Source of the DNA: Prorocentrum cordatum
Taxonomy: Eukaryota > Sar > Dinophyceae > Prorocentrales > Prorocentraceae
Assembly (NCBI GenBank): GCA_963575745.1
Contig: CAUYUJ010001286.1
Coordinates: forward strand, 1-64,000
Direction of reading: 5' to 3'
Length of the DNA stretch: 64,000 bases
A model generated the notes under the pieces. That model was not told where the DNA came from and made no database searches. It saw only the letters and a list, made by a program, of their open reading frames with translations. Shown piece after piece: positions 41,641 to 52,230 of the stretch. The translations under genes and the position numbers were made by a program. The stretch's first letter is position 1; each line of letters starts with the position of its first letter.

Positions 41641-43482
41641 CAGCTTCGGGTCCGACCTGTCCGAGCAGGCGAGCAGGCCCCCGTGCGATGTCTGCCGCCG
41701 CACTTCAGACACGGGCCTTGGCGGCCGTCGCCTCGATGTTCTCCGCCGCTGCCGAAGAACTTCCTGCCCGTGCGGTGCTTGTTGATCTGTTGCCGAGCAT
41801 CTTGCCGGCGTCTCTGGCTTGACTGGAACTGTGCGAAGGCCTTTTCTTCCTCAGTATCTGCCGCCGTGTACGCGTCGTCGCCTGTGCCTTCTTCCTTGTT
41901 CTCCTCTGCCGGCGTCGCCGCAAGCGCAGTGTTTTTCTCGTCGTCGCCGTTCCAGGTCTGCGCGTTCTCGCCGTAGAATGCTGGTGCTGCAACCTGCTGT
42001 CTGATAATATTTGACTGCCCGTAGTCGCGATCCTTCAGGTTCTCGTCGCTCGGCCATTGGGTCCTCAGCGCCGTCTCGACGCTGTGGGCAGTGAGCTCAC
42101 CTCGGCGGGACCCAATCGCAGCCGCTGTCTCACGGCCGTCCGGGCCCGCACGATGTGGTACGTACCATCCACGCACCACGCTGGGAAACACCTCGGGCAG
42201 GTCCTGGGTGGGGAACGCGCGCTGGCTGCCGTTGTCGTTCCACTTCCAGTTCTGGCTTCTCCAGCGGTCTCGCCACCTGTCGCCGCTCCACTCATGCTTA
42301 ATCTCTCCGATTCCACTCGGCTCTGGGAGCTGTCCAGTCCTGAACTTCGGCCTCGTCGTCTGCTTCTCTGGCTGCGGTGCCTTCATCATCCTCAGCTGGT
42401 ACCTGGTACCATGAAGCATGCGTAGTCGGCCACTGTCTGAAGCCGCTTGTGTGTTCGGAATGTCTAGCATGTGGTCGCCGCCCTTCCTGATCATCCTGGC
42501 GAGAGCCACTCTCAGCCGCTGGTAGCACTCGTGGACCCTCAAGCAGTACCGCGCCATGCCTTCACCGCGCTGGCGGTGTAATTTGACAATATTCTATTCC
42601 GTGTAGTGGCCCACGTCTTCGACTGGCTGGCGCGTCGCGTTCTTCTGGAGATATTCTAGACGCTTCGCGTATCCCCATCAGCCCGTCCAGAAACGACGCC
42701 CAGGCGAGTAGAGGGTCGTCCTGAGGGGCTTTTCGGCGTCTTGGGTGCCTCGGGGGGGCCTCTGTGGACCGTTCGGGATCCTCTTTGGGGCCTCCTGGGG
42801 GCCTCTTGGGGCCTCTTGGGGCCATCTTGGGGCCTTTGGGGGCCTCCTGGGCGCTTCTTGGGGCCATCTTTGCCCCTTGGGTGCCTCTGGGGGGTCTGTT
42901 GGGGCCTCTTGGGGGTCTCTTGGGGGCCTCCTGGGGGCCTCTTGGGGGGCCTCTTGGGGCCATCTTGGGGCATCCTGGGGGCCTCTTGCGGCCATCGTGG
43001 AGGAAATCGATCAAAGAAGAGGGGAACTCTAATTAGCGCTGCCCCCTCAGAAGGCCAAAGGCCAAAACCATGGTAAAATCAATGATTTTGGCTTCCTCGC
43101 CGAGGCCGTTTTGGACGCTCTGACCGCTCCCGGCCCCTCCTGTCCAGGTCAGTGGGGAGGGGGTAGGGGGAGGGCTAAACCCCTCACCGAAGGGGAAGAG
43201 GGAGGGGTGGAAGAGGAAACGCCCTAAACCACCGACGCCCAGAGGGCTGGTGGGATTCCAGCAAGGTGTCGGCTCCCCACGACGTGGGCAGCCATCCCCG
43301 CGGCCGCCCGATGCAGGCGGTAGCCGCGGTTCGGTCAGGCGTGCGACCAGCCTGGGGCCGCACAAGTACTTGCCCCACCGTTTCGTGCCGTCCACGCAGT
43401 TCATGCCATCTTGCTGATGCTTGTCCAACGTACTGGCGCTGCCGTTCCACGTCGGCACCGCCTGGGACTCGGTCATCTCCAT
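41640..43482 (-). pseudogene. Second Copia-type Gag, minus strand, interrupted
   Basis: Read right to left. The N-terminal part (43482 to about 43340) encodes SQAVPTWNGSASTLDKHQQD and GTKRWGKYLCGPRLVARLT, typical of the start of dinoflagellate Copia-like Gag. The middle is interrupted at about 42590-43330, largely by a CTTGGGGCC-type repeat. It resumes at 42557 with MARYCLRVHECYQRL, then LPEVFPSVVRGWYVPHRAGP, ALRTQWPSDENLKDRD and an acidic stretch. The zinc knuckle CLKCGGRHRTGAC (C-x2-C-x3-H-x4-C) lies near 41680. No pol follows on this strand, so it is a truncated copy. It is a different lineage from the plus-strand element at 29-36 kb. Confidence 0.65.
42737..42990. repeat. CCTCTTGGGGCC-type tandem repeat inside the minus-strand gag
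   Basis: About 20 imperfect units built from GGGGCCTCTTGGG and GGGGGCCTCCTGGG with spacings near 10-24 bp. It gives open Gly/Leu/Trp or Pro/Arg frames on both strands. Confidence 0.85.
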
Positions 43483-43729
43483 GGAGCAGAAACCTGCCCC
43501 GCTACCGTGTCAAGCGAAGCAGGGCGCACGCCTATCCTCTCCACGTCGGGCCAGTCTGTCTCGCTGCTGGCTCCTCCGAGGTGCACCCTCTGGCACCTGC
43601 TCTTCACTAGCACGCTGCACGAGATGACACAGAGAGGTGGATGTAGTATTGGGCTCGCTAATGTGTTTGAGAGAATGGGAGAGCGAGGGGGTCACTTGAC
43701 CCTGGGGCCCCTGAGGTCCCATTGAAGGC

Positions 43730-44320
43730 TTGCAGCCAAATGGCTATGGACAGCGAATCACTATGCATCGAGAAATCGGCCCCCTCCCCCTCCCCCTCCC
43801 GTGCTGTTCGGGTGCTCTGCTGGGTCAGCCCGCCGCTTTGCGGTAGATCGTCATATTTCTTGTTGTGTACATTTTGGGGTCGTGCGGGCCTCTCGAGGGT
43901 TATTCGGCCGGTTTTCGGACCTGTTGGCGGCGTCACGATTCACAGTTGAAGCATCCTGTGGGATGGGGGTGCCAGGGGGCCTGTTTTTGCGAGGGTCTCG
44001 CTTGCGGAGGCGCCGTGTCAGGGCTCGTCACTCTGGTCCCAACTGCGCCCTGGAACTGGTGCCAGCAGGCGCGGCTAGGGGCTTCGCTTCTCGCGCGTCG
44101 GAGGTCGGTGGTGGCGTGGGTCCACGACAAGATTCCCCTGATCAGGCCATGCTTGGCCTGGCCAGAAACATGACCCCACCGTGAACCTCCAATAGCGACT
44201 GAGTTGCGGAAGGCGTGCGTTCATCTAACCTCCATGGTGATAACGTTGCAAGGCACATTCGGGCGAATTCGACACTGGCAGCGTGGTGACCCCGCACGGG
44301 GGCGGCGGATTTCACAGGGT
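43730..44320. other. No gene seen
   Basis: Non-repetitive sequence between the minus-strand gag and the frame at 44323. Frames are short and show no recognisable family. Confidence 0.4.
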
Positions 44321-44322
44321 GC

Positions 44323-45162
44323 GTGCTCGTGTTCGTTGTAGATGTTCTGTTTGCTGTAGTTCTTCGAGGCGCTACATCTCAGCGTGTTGCTGAGGCCGTC
44401 ATGCAATGCATGGACACGGTTGTCCTGATCACCGACCGTTTTACGAGTGGTGATCTTGGCGTTGATACCAGTATTAAAAGCCTCCAGGGTGGCATTGCTA
44501 TGGCTCGTTTCTGGGATGGCGAGGCAGAGAAAGAAGACCTGGTCTGGAGTACGATGTGGACAGAGCCTTACAATTCAGACCTCATCCATGCTCTCCTTGA
44601 CCAGTTCGATGCTGCGTATTTAGCTGCATATGCCATACAGGCGTGTGCTGCTCGTACTGGCACTGCAGCGATCGCGACTTCATTGTTGGTGGAGTTGGGT
44701 GTCGGGCACACTGCTCTTTTGTGTGCTCGAGCTACGCGGATAGCCCTTATTGAGGATCCGCGTGCTGGAAGGCCAGATTTCTCAAGCTACTACGACATGT
44801 TTGGGGCTGAGGCACCTTTCAGCAGGGCGATGTCGATTAATCTTGAAGCGTGCGCCCAGCCACTGCAGCCCAGGCGAAGGCAGTCCACGCTCGGCAACAT
44901 CGAGGTGCTTCTGGCAGCGGTCGAACAAGAGCGGCTCGACAACAGTGTAACCAGCGATCCGCGCGAGCAGCGGCGGAGAGACTCGGTGATAGTGGTTCCA
45001 GCGCTGACGGCGGATGGCCTGCCCGAGCAGCCAGACAGCTGTTCACTCGCTCAGGGTGCAGCGCGGATGGCGTTGAGAGCAGGCGTCTGTGCCCTGCACC
45101 TGGCCCTGGAACGGATCGAGGTGCTGCTCCACGAGCACGGCCGCTGGAATGCACATGGTTAG
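44323..45162 (+). CDS. Unrecognised 279-codon protein
   Basis: An uninterrupted frame in non-repetitive sequence with ordinary amino-acid composition, unlike the satellite frames. The N-terminal segment is hydrophobic (MLVFVVDVLFAVVLRG). It is followed by helical, Ala/Leu-rich segments (AEAVMQCMDTVVLITDRF, DQFDAAYLAAYAIQACAART, LGVGHTALLCARATRIALI), a charged region (EQERLDNSVTSDPREQRRRD) and a final helix (GVCALHLALERIEVLLHEHG). I do not recognise the family. It may be a host exon or part of a retroelement protein. The start codon is simply the first Met. Confidence 0.4.
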   Translation: MLVFVVDVLFAVVLRGATSQRVAEAVMQCMDTVVLITDRFTSGDLGVDTSIKSLQGGIAMARFWDGEAEKEDLVWSTMWTEPYNSDLIHALLDQFDAAYLAAYAIQACAARTGTAAIATSLLVELGVGHTALLCARATRIALIEDPRAGRPDFSSYYDMFGAEAPFSRAMSINLEACAQPLQPRRRQSTLGNIEVLLAAVEQERLDNSVTSDPREQRRRDSVIVVPALTADGLPEQPDSCSLAQGAARMALRAGVCALHLALERIEVLLHEHGRWNAHG

Positions 45163-46515
45163 GCAGAGGCCATGCCGATGCTGCTCTGCGAGGCGCCCTC
45201 AGGGCGGGTGCAGTCCCAGGGTTCAGCCCCCGTGAGCCATGGCCGAGGCAACATATCGAGCATTCGTTGCGAGGACTCAAAGTCAGGCCATCACCTCCAG
45301 ACGCTTGCATTGGCACTACCCGTCGGGGCCGCTGCTGGTTTGTTCATTATACGAGGCGCGTGTTGTGGATTTCGATGTACACTGATCGCCACCCCGCCTT
45401 GCAAACACACAATGAAGGACGAGCTTGAGGAGAAGGAGGAAAAGGAGGAGGAGAAGGAGGAGGAGGAGGAGAAGAGAAAGAAGGGGTAGTGGTAAGGATG
45501 CGGTAGAGAGGGATGGGGGCCTCGTGGTGTCGTTTGTATTTCGGTGCCCGCCTTCGCGATTGCAACTCAATGGTCCGGATACCCCAGCAAGCGGAGCTGT
45601 CAGTTCTCGGGGAGAGCGACCCATGAGAGGAAGTTGTCGGAGTCATCATCCTTCCCCTCTTCCTCCTTCCGCGTGTTGCTATTGCACGTTGCACGCGACC
45701 GAAGGGAGTCCGTGCACTCCAGGGGCCCAAAGCAGCAACATGGGTGGATGGGCGGGCCAGACGGCGGCTCTACAGAGCACCCCCGTGTCCACACATCCCC
45801 AAGGCGGAAGGGCCAGAGCTCCCCCATGACGGGGCGGCCCAGCCAGACGAGAAGTCGCGGTGGAGTTGCTTCTGGGCGGAATCGTCGCCATCGCATCCAG
45901 CGGCGCTCCATGCTCGGACACCGGCAGCGGCAGCGAATCGTAGGCGGTTGCGCACGGTGCTATTCTGAGTCACTAAGTCTTCTGTAAGTTCTCCAGCCTG
46001 GACCTCGTTCCACTTCCCCTTCTGCAGCCCGCATTCGAGTTGCGGTCCCAGCGTTGTACCGAACGCGTGTACCCGTGTCTGTCGTTGCTGACAAGTTTTG
46101 TCAGCTCGGGGGCTGCCAGCTTTACACCACACCGACCTGGCCAGGCTAATCCTTGGCGCCCTGGGCCCTTCATCGAAGCACGTGCATATTGGGCGCCCTC
46201 CTATGATGAGCCGCAGCAGACCACTGCCCTCGACGAAATGTGTGTCCCCACATAGTTTCGGGGGTGGACAGGACCCCCACCCTGACACGTCGATTAGTGA
46301 ATTGTCCGTTTGCGGTTCTCGAGAGGGCGCCGCGACCGTCATTTCCAGGCTTGCGCCTGCCAGGTTTGGGCCCGAGGTCGTCTTCACTAAAACCAAGTTT
46401 TGCTAGAGGGGCTTCTGTCCATCCCCGATAGTTCTTGCACCGAGAGTGATTTTCCTGAGCAGTGCTGGCGCTTAGGGGTTCTCACTTGGCTCACTTTCCG
46501 ATGAATTGGACGGGT
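45163..46515. other. No recognised gene; GGA tract
   Basis: A GGA/GAA purine tract at 45424-45486; otherwise mixed sequence. Frames on both strands between 45700 and 46400 are moderately long but show no motif I recognise, and plus and minus frames overlap without one being clearly better. Confidence 0.4.
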
Positions 46516-46745
46516 GCGTCGAGGATTCGCCACGTCGCCGCCCGCTGCCGCTCGTCGCCGCCCGTTGCCGCCCGTCGCCGCCCGTTGCCGCTGGTGTGGG
46601 TGCGTCGAGGATTTCCCACGTTCCCGCCCGTTGCCGCTCGTTGCCGCCCGCTGCCGCCCGTCGCCGCCCGTTGCCGCCCGTCGTCGCCCGGCGCCGGCTC
46701 GGGTGGGCGTGTCGAGGACTCGCCGTGCTCTTGCCCGCTGCCGCC
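46516..46745. repeat. GCCGCCCGTTGCC minisatellite
   Basis: Alternating GCCGCCCGT, TGCCGCCCGT and CGCCGCCCGT words to about 46690, then variants. The phrase GGGTGCGTCGAGGATT occurs at 46511 and 46600, suggesting a duplicated ~90-bp block. Confidence 0.75.
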
Positions 46746-46793
46746 CCGTGCGCTCCCGCATCCGGCGGGGAGACGCGAAGCGTTGAGAGTACG

Positions 46794-46905
46794 CTGTAAG
46801 AACGGTTTTTTGAAGGCAGATCTGCCTTCAAAAAATGGTCTACTCTGTAAGAACGATTTTTTGAAGGCAGATCTGCCTTCAAAAAACCGTTCTTACAGAG
46901 TAGAC
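46794..46905. repeat. Nested near-perfect palindromes
   Basis: Two perfect 30-bp palindromes at 46806-46835 and 46857-46886, each T6-GAAGGCAGATCTGCCTTC-A6. Their flanks pair too: CTGTAAGAACGG at 46794-46805 with CCGTTCTTACAG at 46887-46898, giving 42-bp outer arms. The segment 46838-46905 is itself a 68-bp palindrome with one mismatch and no loop. No coding content. Confidence 0.95.
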
Positions 46906-47090
46906 TCTGCGTCCCACGCAGTGGGCCGCAGCTTTGCCGCACGGCTTCCACCACACGCTTTCCACCGCGCGGCCTCCACCACAGCCTCCACTACACAGCT
47001 GCAGCCACGTGGCTCCCGCCACCGGAGTGCGAAAGCTCGTTGCCTGGGCTGGGGTCCACGCTGGTGGACGTACTTGCGTTACCAAATATT

Positions 47091-47322
47091 TGGACGGGTG
47101 AGTCGGGGTTTCGGCTGGTGCCCGATTCGTGCCGCCTCGTGGCCGCCCTGTGCGCTGGGTGGAGGACAGTGGTCTCGACGGGTGCCCGATTGGTGCCGCC
47201 TCGCTACCGCCTCGGGCGCCGGATGGGTGTGCTGGGGCGACGGCTGGGGGGCGATGCGGCAACGAAGCGGCAGCGAGGCGGCACCAGTCGGGCACCAGCC
47301 GAAACCCCGACACACCCGTCCA
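47091..47322. repeat. GC-rich inverted repeat, arms about 46 bp
   Basis: TGGACGGGTGAGTCGGGG and following bases (47091-47137) mirror 47277-47322 (CCCCGACACACCCGTCCA) with few mismatches. Between them are further partial repeats of the arm (CGACGGGTGCCCGATTGGTG near 47177, GCGGCAACGAAGCGGC near 47257), and more arm-like sequence to about 47400. Confidence 0.8.
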
Positions 47323-47879
47323 GCGCCCGAGGCGGCAACGAGGCGGCAACGAGGCGGCATCAACCAGGCGCAAGCCGAACCCCCGACACATCCGCAGTGC
47401 ATTCACTTGCTGTTTTGTCGAGCCCCCCTGACCAGTGCCCATGTTTTTCCCCACTCGGATTGCCCGTCCTGCATTTGCAGTTTCTATTTTGGCAGCGAAA
47501 CATTTGGGCCTCAATCGTGTACGTCTCCATCGCGAGACTGCGTCACAGCTTCTAACGAATCGCGTTGCCGCCTAATATTGTGAAGGCCTTAGGGTCGGTG
47601 CCGTCGATCCAGAAGGACGATGACCACGACGACGACTACGAAGAGAACGAAAACGACGAGCTGATGACCTTGCCACAGGCTCGGGACATGAGGCGGACGG
47701 CAGAGGGAGGAGGAGGAGGAGGAGGAGGGCCAGTGTAAACCCAAGACTCATCAACGATATTGCTACACACCCTCCCTCTAAGTTCCCTGTTCATATGCCC
47801 CTACACAGGTTGATTTGCACTGGCGAAAGTTCCTGGTTGGAAGACAAGCGTTAAAAAATCTGGACTCAAGGCCGCGAAT

Positions 47880-48055
47880 CACCATTATTGTTGCGTGTTG
47901 ACGATCCTGCATCGTGCCAGAAACCGTTCCTGGGCCTTCAACACCGCGAGTCAACGTGGCTGTTGCACTCTGACGTTTCGACATCGTGCCGAAACACCAT
48001 TCCTGGGACGTTAACCAGAGAATCCATGAAACTGTTGCAGACTCTTAAGACGAAG
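47880..48055. repeat. ~72-bp tandem repeat, about 2.5 units
   Basis: Units share TGTTGC, TGACG, CATCGTGCC, AAACC or AAACACC, TTCCTGGG and GAGTCAA-type words at constant spacing. Confidence 0.6.
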
Positions 48056-48784
48056 GTGCGCGGCGCTAAGTCGAGAGCCACATTTTGAAAAGAGTGCCCG
48101 CGGCAAGATGCAGTCGGCGCAAGGCTACTTACGTTGCCACTAGAGCGTGGCAACGGAATTGGACTCCTCATTGATCCCTCGACGATCCCTGGCCCCCGAT
48201 CAGACTTCTTTCTCGTTCCCTCCATGATTTTTCAAACCGTTGGATGTATGGGAAGGGCGGGAGGAGGGGAGACGCAGTCAATCCCCTTCCTCCTGCTCCC
48301 CCCCCTCCCCCCCCCGCGCCCCCCCTGCACCCTGTTCGGGCGCCTTTTGCGACAGGGATCGGGGAGGGCGACGAGGCCGCCGGGCCTAGCGCTGCGGACG
48401 GCCTCCTCCCCCCAAGGGCACGGAAGTGGTCGACGAGGCCGCTGCGTCTCTTGCAGCCGAAGGCCATCACCCCCCTAGCTAGCTCCCAGCCTCGAATCAA
48501 GGATGCCGAGCCTATTGACGCGTAAGAGAATTAGAAATCCGCCCACCTTGAAGGGGGGCCCTGCTGCCTAGATGTCGCGCAAGGAGCCGAACAGATCCTC
48601 CGCGATGCTCGCCCGCTCTGCCGCGGCCGCGACAGCAGCGCCGTCGTCCAAGGCCCTGTTGATGCCCGCGGGGGGTGGGGCCACGTCGAAGGCCTTGACC
48701 ATGTTTTCTGCGGAGGGCCTTCGCCTGCCCCGCGGCTGGGCCAGACAGCATCTTGACCCTGTAGTCGTTGGTCTTGCCCCTTCC
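48056..48784. other. No gene seen
   Basis: Unique sequence with a C-rich patch at 48290-48330. The minus-strand and plus-strand frames here are short and unassigned. Confidence 0.35.
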
Positions 48785-49015
48785 GCTCCAAGATCAAAGG
48801 ATGCAAGGTCTTGTCAGGCACAGGCGCGGGATCAACGTGCAGTCTCAGGATGCAAGGATCAAGATGCAATCTCAGGTTCCAAGATCAAAGGTTCCAAGAT
48901 CAAAGGTGCAAGGCGCAATCTCAGGATGCAAGGATCGCGGGATCAAGGTGCAATCTCAGGTTCCAAGATCAAAGGATGCAATGCGCAATTTCAGGATGCA
49001 AGGCCTTGATTGGCA
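48785..49015. repeat. AAGGATGCAAGG / AATCTCAGG minisatellite
   Basis: Irregular mix of AAGATCAAAGG, ATGCAAGG, CAATCTCAGG and TTCCAAGATC. The ends carry CAGGCGCGGGA twice (48826, 49017). Confidence 0.85.
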
Positions 49016-49680
49016 CAGGCGCGGGACCCTGGGACCTGGGAAGCCCCCGTTGTCCCTGCAAGGCAAGGATGCAAGACTCCTGCGCCGGCATCGCGCCGAG
49101 GACGGGCCGACAAAGCAAGGATGCGGCGGCGCCCTGTTTGAAACACCACGCCCCTGCGATTGAGGGAGATTCAACGAAGAGCGGACCTGCAATGTTTCCG
49201 CGTGGTGAGAATCCCACATGGCCTTCTTCTGCACCGCTGAGGCGATCACCGCGTTGCCAACCGCGAAGCGAACCTTCCGACGAACTACGGCGATGCGAGG
49301 GGAAGGGACATAAGACGGTCCTTACCACCCCCCCAGAAACAGTGGCAGCATGATTCCTTAGCAGAGGGAGTGATCGACTGCAGCATGCATCTTCTCGTTT
49401 CCGCGCTCGCTATTGTAACACATGCTGCTTCGAGACCGCCGCACGGAGTACATTGGTCTGATGGAGCCCCCCTGGGGGGAAGGGCCCAGCACGCTGGCTT
49501 CCCACATTGCCCAGGTACCAGTTTGCTCACCGAGTATGCTGGCCAGGCACATTCGACGGTCCCCCCCCGCGCGGGCTGGGCGAGGAGGGCAGCAAGTGAG
49601 GAGGAGGCAGGCCATGGGCTTGCGTTTCCGAGCCCATACGGTTATGGGAAGCCAGACCACCGCCGCTGGACGGCCGTCCT
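49016..49680. other. No gene seen
   Basis: Unique sequence between two minisatellites; no frame recognised. Confidence 0.35.
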
Positions 49681-49960
49681 AGGGGGCCCCAAGAAGGCCC
49701 CGAAAGGCCACCCAAATCCCAGAAGCATCCCAGACACAGTCCCAGTCAAGTCTGAGACTTCTCTTGGATTGTTCTGGGATTTTGGGGTCCCCGTCTGGGG
49801 ACCAGGGCCGCCCCAAGAGGGCCCCAAAAGGGCGCCAGAAGGGCCCCAACAGGGCCCCACAAATCCCAGAAAAATCTTGAACAGTCCCAGTCAAGTTTGG
49901 GATTTCTTTGATTTTCATGGGATTCTGGGGGGCCTAGGCTGCCCTCCTGGAGACCCCCCA
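49680..49960. repeat. GGGGCCCCAAGAAGG-type repeat with duplicated block
   Basis: Units GGGCCCCAAGAAGGCCCC and GGGCCCCAAAAGG. A larger block containing CAGTCCCAGTCAAG(T)-TGAGACTTC or -TTTGGGATTTC occurs at about 49738 and 49884, a ~146-bp duplication. Confidence 0.7.
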
Positions 49961-50269
49961 AGGTCTTCCTGAGGCCCTCGGACGTCCCCGCAGAAGTTTC
50001 CCGAGACACCGCCAATGATGCTCCGGGACAGGCTCCCGGGAACACGACACCACAATCCCATGGGCAAGAGGGGGTTCGTGACAAGCGGAGCAGCCCCAAT
50101 CCAGCAAGGCCACGCACGCACACGCTCTATCTCGGGCGCTGACACCCTCTTGTCAGAGTGGGGGGGCGAATGGTCTGACAGTGTCGCTGCGTCCGTGGCT
50201 GAGGTGGGGATCCGCGGTGAGAACTCTGCTTGCTGTTGAATTTTTATATTTAGAGAACAAACATTATTC

Positions 50270-50442
50270 ACCACCCACCAAACCACCCCAACCCAACCCG
50301 AAGGCCCAAATTTATCCTCGATTTCCAGTGGGGGGGGGTCGGGGAACGTTGAAAAACACATGGTATCCGTACCCCCCCCAACCCGAAATTCGGGTCAAAT
50401 TCGGGTCTTCGGGTTGGGTTGGGGTGGTCTGGTAGGTAGTCA
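50270..50442. mobile_element. 173-bp MITE with ~50-bp terminal inverted repeats
   Basis: Left end TCACCACCCACCAAACCACC and right end GGTGGTCTGGTAGGTAGTCA are reverse complements with several mismatches. The inverted arms extend about 50 bp through CCCAACCCAACCCGAAG. ATTAT precedes (50265-50269) and follows (50443-50447) the element. No coding capacity. Confidence 0.75.
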
Positions 50443-50836
50443 ATTATTGCCCCCCCACTCGGTGAACATGATATTTTTCAGTCAAAGTGTTCCTCCTGAG
50501 GCTGGCACCTTTTGTTTTTTTTGGGACATATCGGGTCACCAAACTGCATCGTTGGCCCCCAGTTTATGTCAATAGCGGCTCCCGCTTGATAATTGTTCAC
50601 AATTTATTTCGACCGCACGTTCTCGCGCGGAACTTCCTCAAATGCATCCAGGAACCGCGCCCTCGCGCGGTGCTTCCTCCCATTGCATTGAGGCGCCGTG
50701 CCCCCCCAGACTCACGAATCACGCTCTCGCTTCGGATGTCCGAGCGGTTTGCCAGGGGTTCGCGCCATCGCTCGACTCTTCGTTCACGATTGGTGGACGT
50801 TTGAGCGACCCGCCCGCGCGACCTGGCCGTCCAGGA

Positions 50837-50995
50837 TTAAGTCGGGCCTGTCCCTCTACAGGGGGCCTATTCAAACATAGTAAAGAAATAGTTTTTTTGG
50901 TTGTTGTCAGCATTTTTTGATAATTTCGGAATCTGTTTTGACTATTTTTTATTTTTCGTCCAAAATCTGCCTGTAGGGGGACAGGCTCGACTTAA
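50837..50995. mobile_element. TTAA-ended MITE 1
   Basis: TTAAGTCGGGCCTGTCC at the left and GGACAGGCTCGACTTAA at the right, with a lower-GC centre. The ends match those of 51133-51294. Confidence 0.65.
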
Positions 50996-51132
50996 CGCTC
51001 GAGCGACCCGCCCGCTCGACCTGGCCGTCCGGGATCGCCCGTCCCACCTGCCCCGTCAGGGTCGCCCGCCCGACGGGCCCGTCTGGCTATGCCGCTCCTG
51101 CTCCTGCTCCGAGCCCTCCTTTTGCAACTTCC

Positions 51133-51294
51133 TTAAGTCGGGCGTGTCCTCCCACAGGCGGATTTTGGGCGACAAGTTAAAGGTGGTCAACAAATAGTCC
51201 AAAATGGTCCCAGATAATGCTAAAAAAATCGGCCCCAGACTATCGTTCTACTATTTTAGAATATTCCCCCTGTACAGGGACAGGCCCGACTTAA
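51133..51294. mobile_element. TTAA-ended MITE 2
   Basis: TTAAGTCGGGCGTGTCC at the left and GGACAGGCCCGACTTAA at the right. TTAA at each end is the target of piggyBac-type transposases. The outermost ends of MITE 1 and MITE 2 match each other better than the two ends of either alone, so one larger element with an inverted internal pair is an alternative. Confidence 0.65.
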
Positions 51295-51590
51295 TCCTTG
51301 TCTCTTCACTCCCCCCCTCCCTCCCGTGCTCTGGGGGCTGCTCCCACGCTGCCTGCCCCGGCCGGGCGCCGACTGGCCCGAGAAGATGCGGGCCGGTTCG
51401 GCTTCGTGACGCCCGCCCGCCCAGGGGGGGGAGCAAAGGCGTGCCCCCCCCCCCCCCCCCCCCCGCAAGCAGACCCCCGAAGGAAACGGCTCGCTCTGGG
51501 GAGGGGGGGCCACAGGTTCTGTCTCCCAGGTCGGGGCCCCACGGCCTGCAGCGAGCACGGAGCGCGTCGCTCAGCTTCACGCGAAGATGC
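51295..51590. other. No gene; C and G homopolymer runs
   Basis: Contains a run of about 20 C at 51447-51464 and a G run near 51500. Frames here are unassigned. Confidence 0.4.
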
Positions 51591-51865
51591 GCCAGCCTGC
51601 GTTCGTTCAAGGCTCATTCGCGCGAATTTGCATTCATGTGCGCCGATTCGCACAAGCTCGCACTAAGTTGCGCAAGTTTGTACGAGTGTGCACTATTCGC
51701 ACTAAGTCGCACTAGCTTGCAGCACTAATTTGCGCTTGTTGGCGCTACTCTGCACTAGTTAATAGCAACTTGCACGAAATTCCACGAAATCACGCTAATT
51801 CCACAACTCGTGCGAACTATCGCGAACCTGTGCAAATCAGAGTAAATTAATTCAAATTAGTATCT
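51590..51865. repeat. Degenerate short repeat around TTGCGC / GCAC
   Basis: Words such as TCGCACTAAGTTGCGC, TCGCACTAAGTCGCAC and TTTGCGCTTGTTGGCGC recur every 10-15 bases. Confidence 0.55.
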
Positions 51866-51879
51866 CTCTCGGCCCTCTT

Positions 51880-52230
51880 GGAACCTTCTTGGGGCCCACA
51901 GGCGGCCCTCCTGTGGCCCTCTCGGAACCCTCCTGGGAACCGCTGACGCTTTCTTGCGGCCGTTTCAAAGCCCTCTATGGTCGTCTGAATATCTGTTCAG
52001 AGGCCTCTCGGACCCCGCGCGGGGCCCAAAACGATCCCGATCGAGCTCCAGGGGACCCCGACAGGTCCTCAAGAGGGCCACGCAAAGATTTTCAATCAAC
52101 CACGCCCATCTGAATATCTTCGAGGGGGGCCTCTTGGAGCCCGCTCGGGGCTCAAGACGGCCCCGAACGGGGTCCACACAGCTCCCCGGGGCCCCCAAGA
52201 AGGCCCCAGGAGGGGCCCAAACTCATTCCT
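51880..52230. repeat. CTTGGGGCC / GGCCCTC-type repeat
   Basis: Same family as 24540-24975 and 49680-49960. Two blocks with AATATCT near 51988 and 52112 (TCTGAATATCTTCGAGG) suggest a ~124-bp duplication. Confidence 0.6.
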
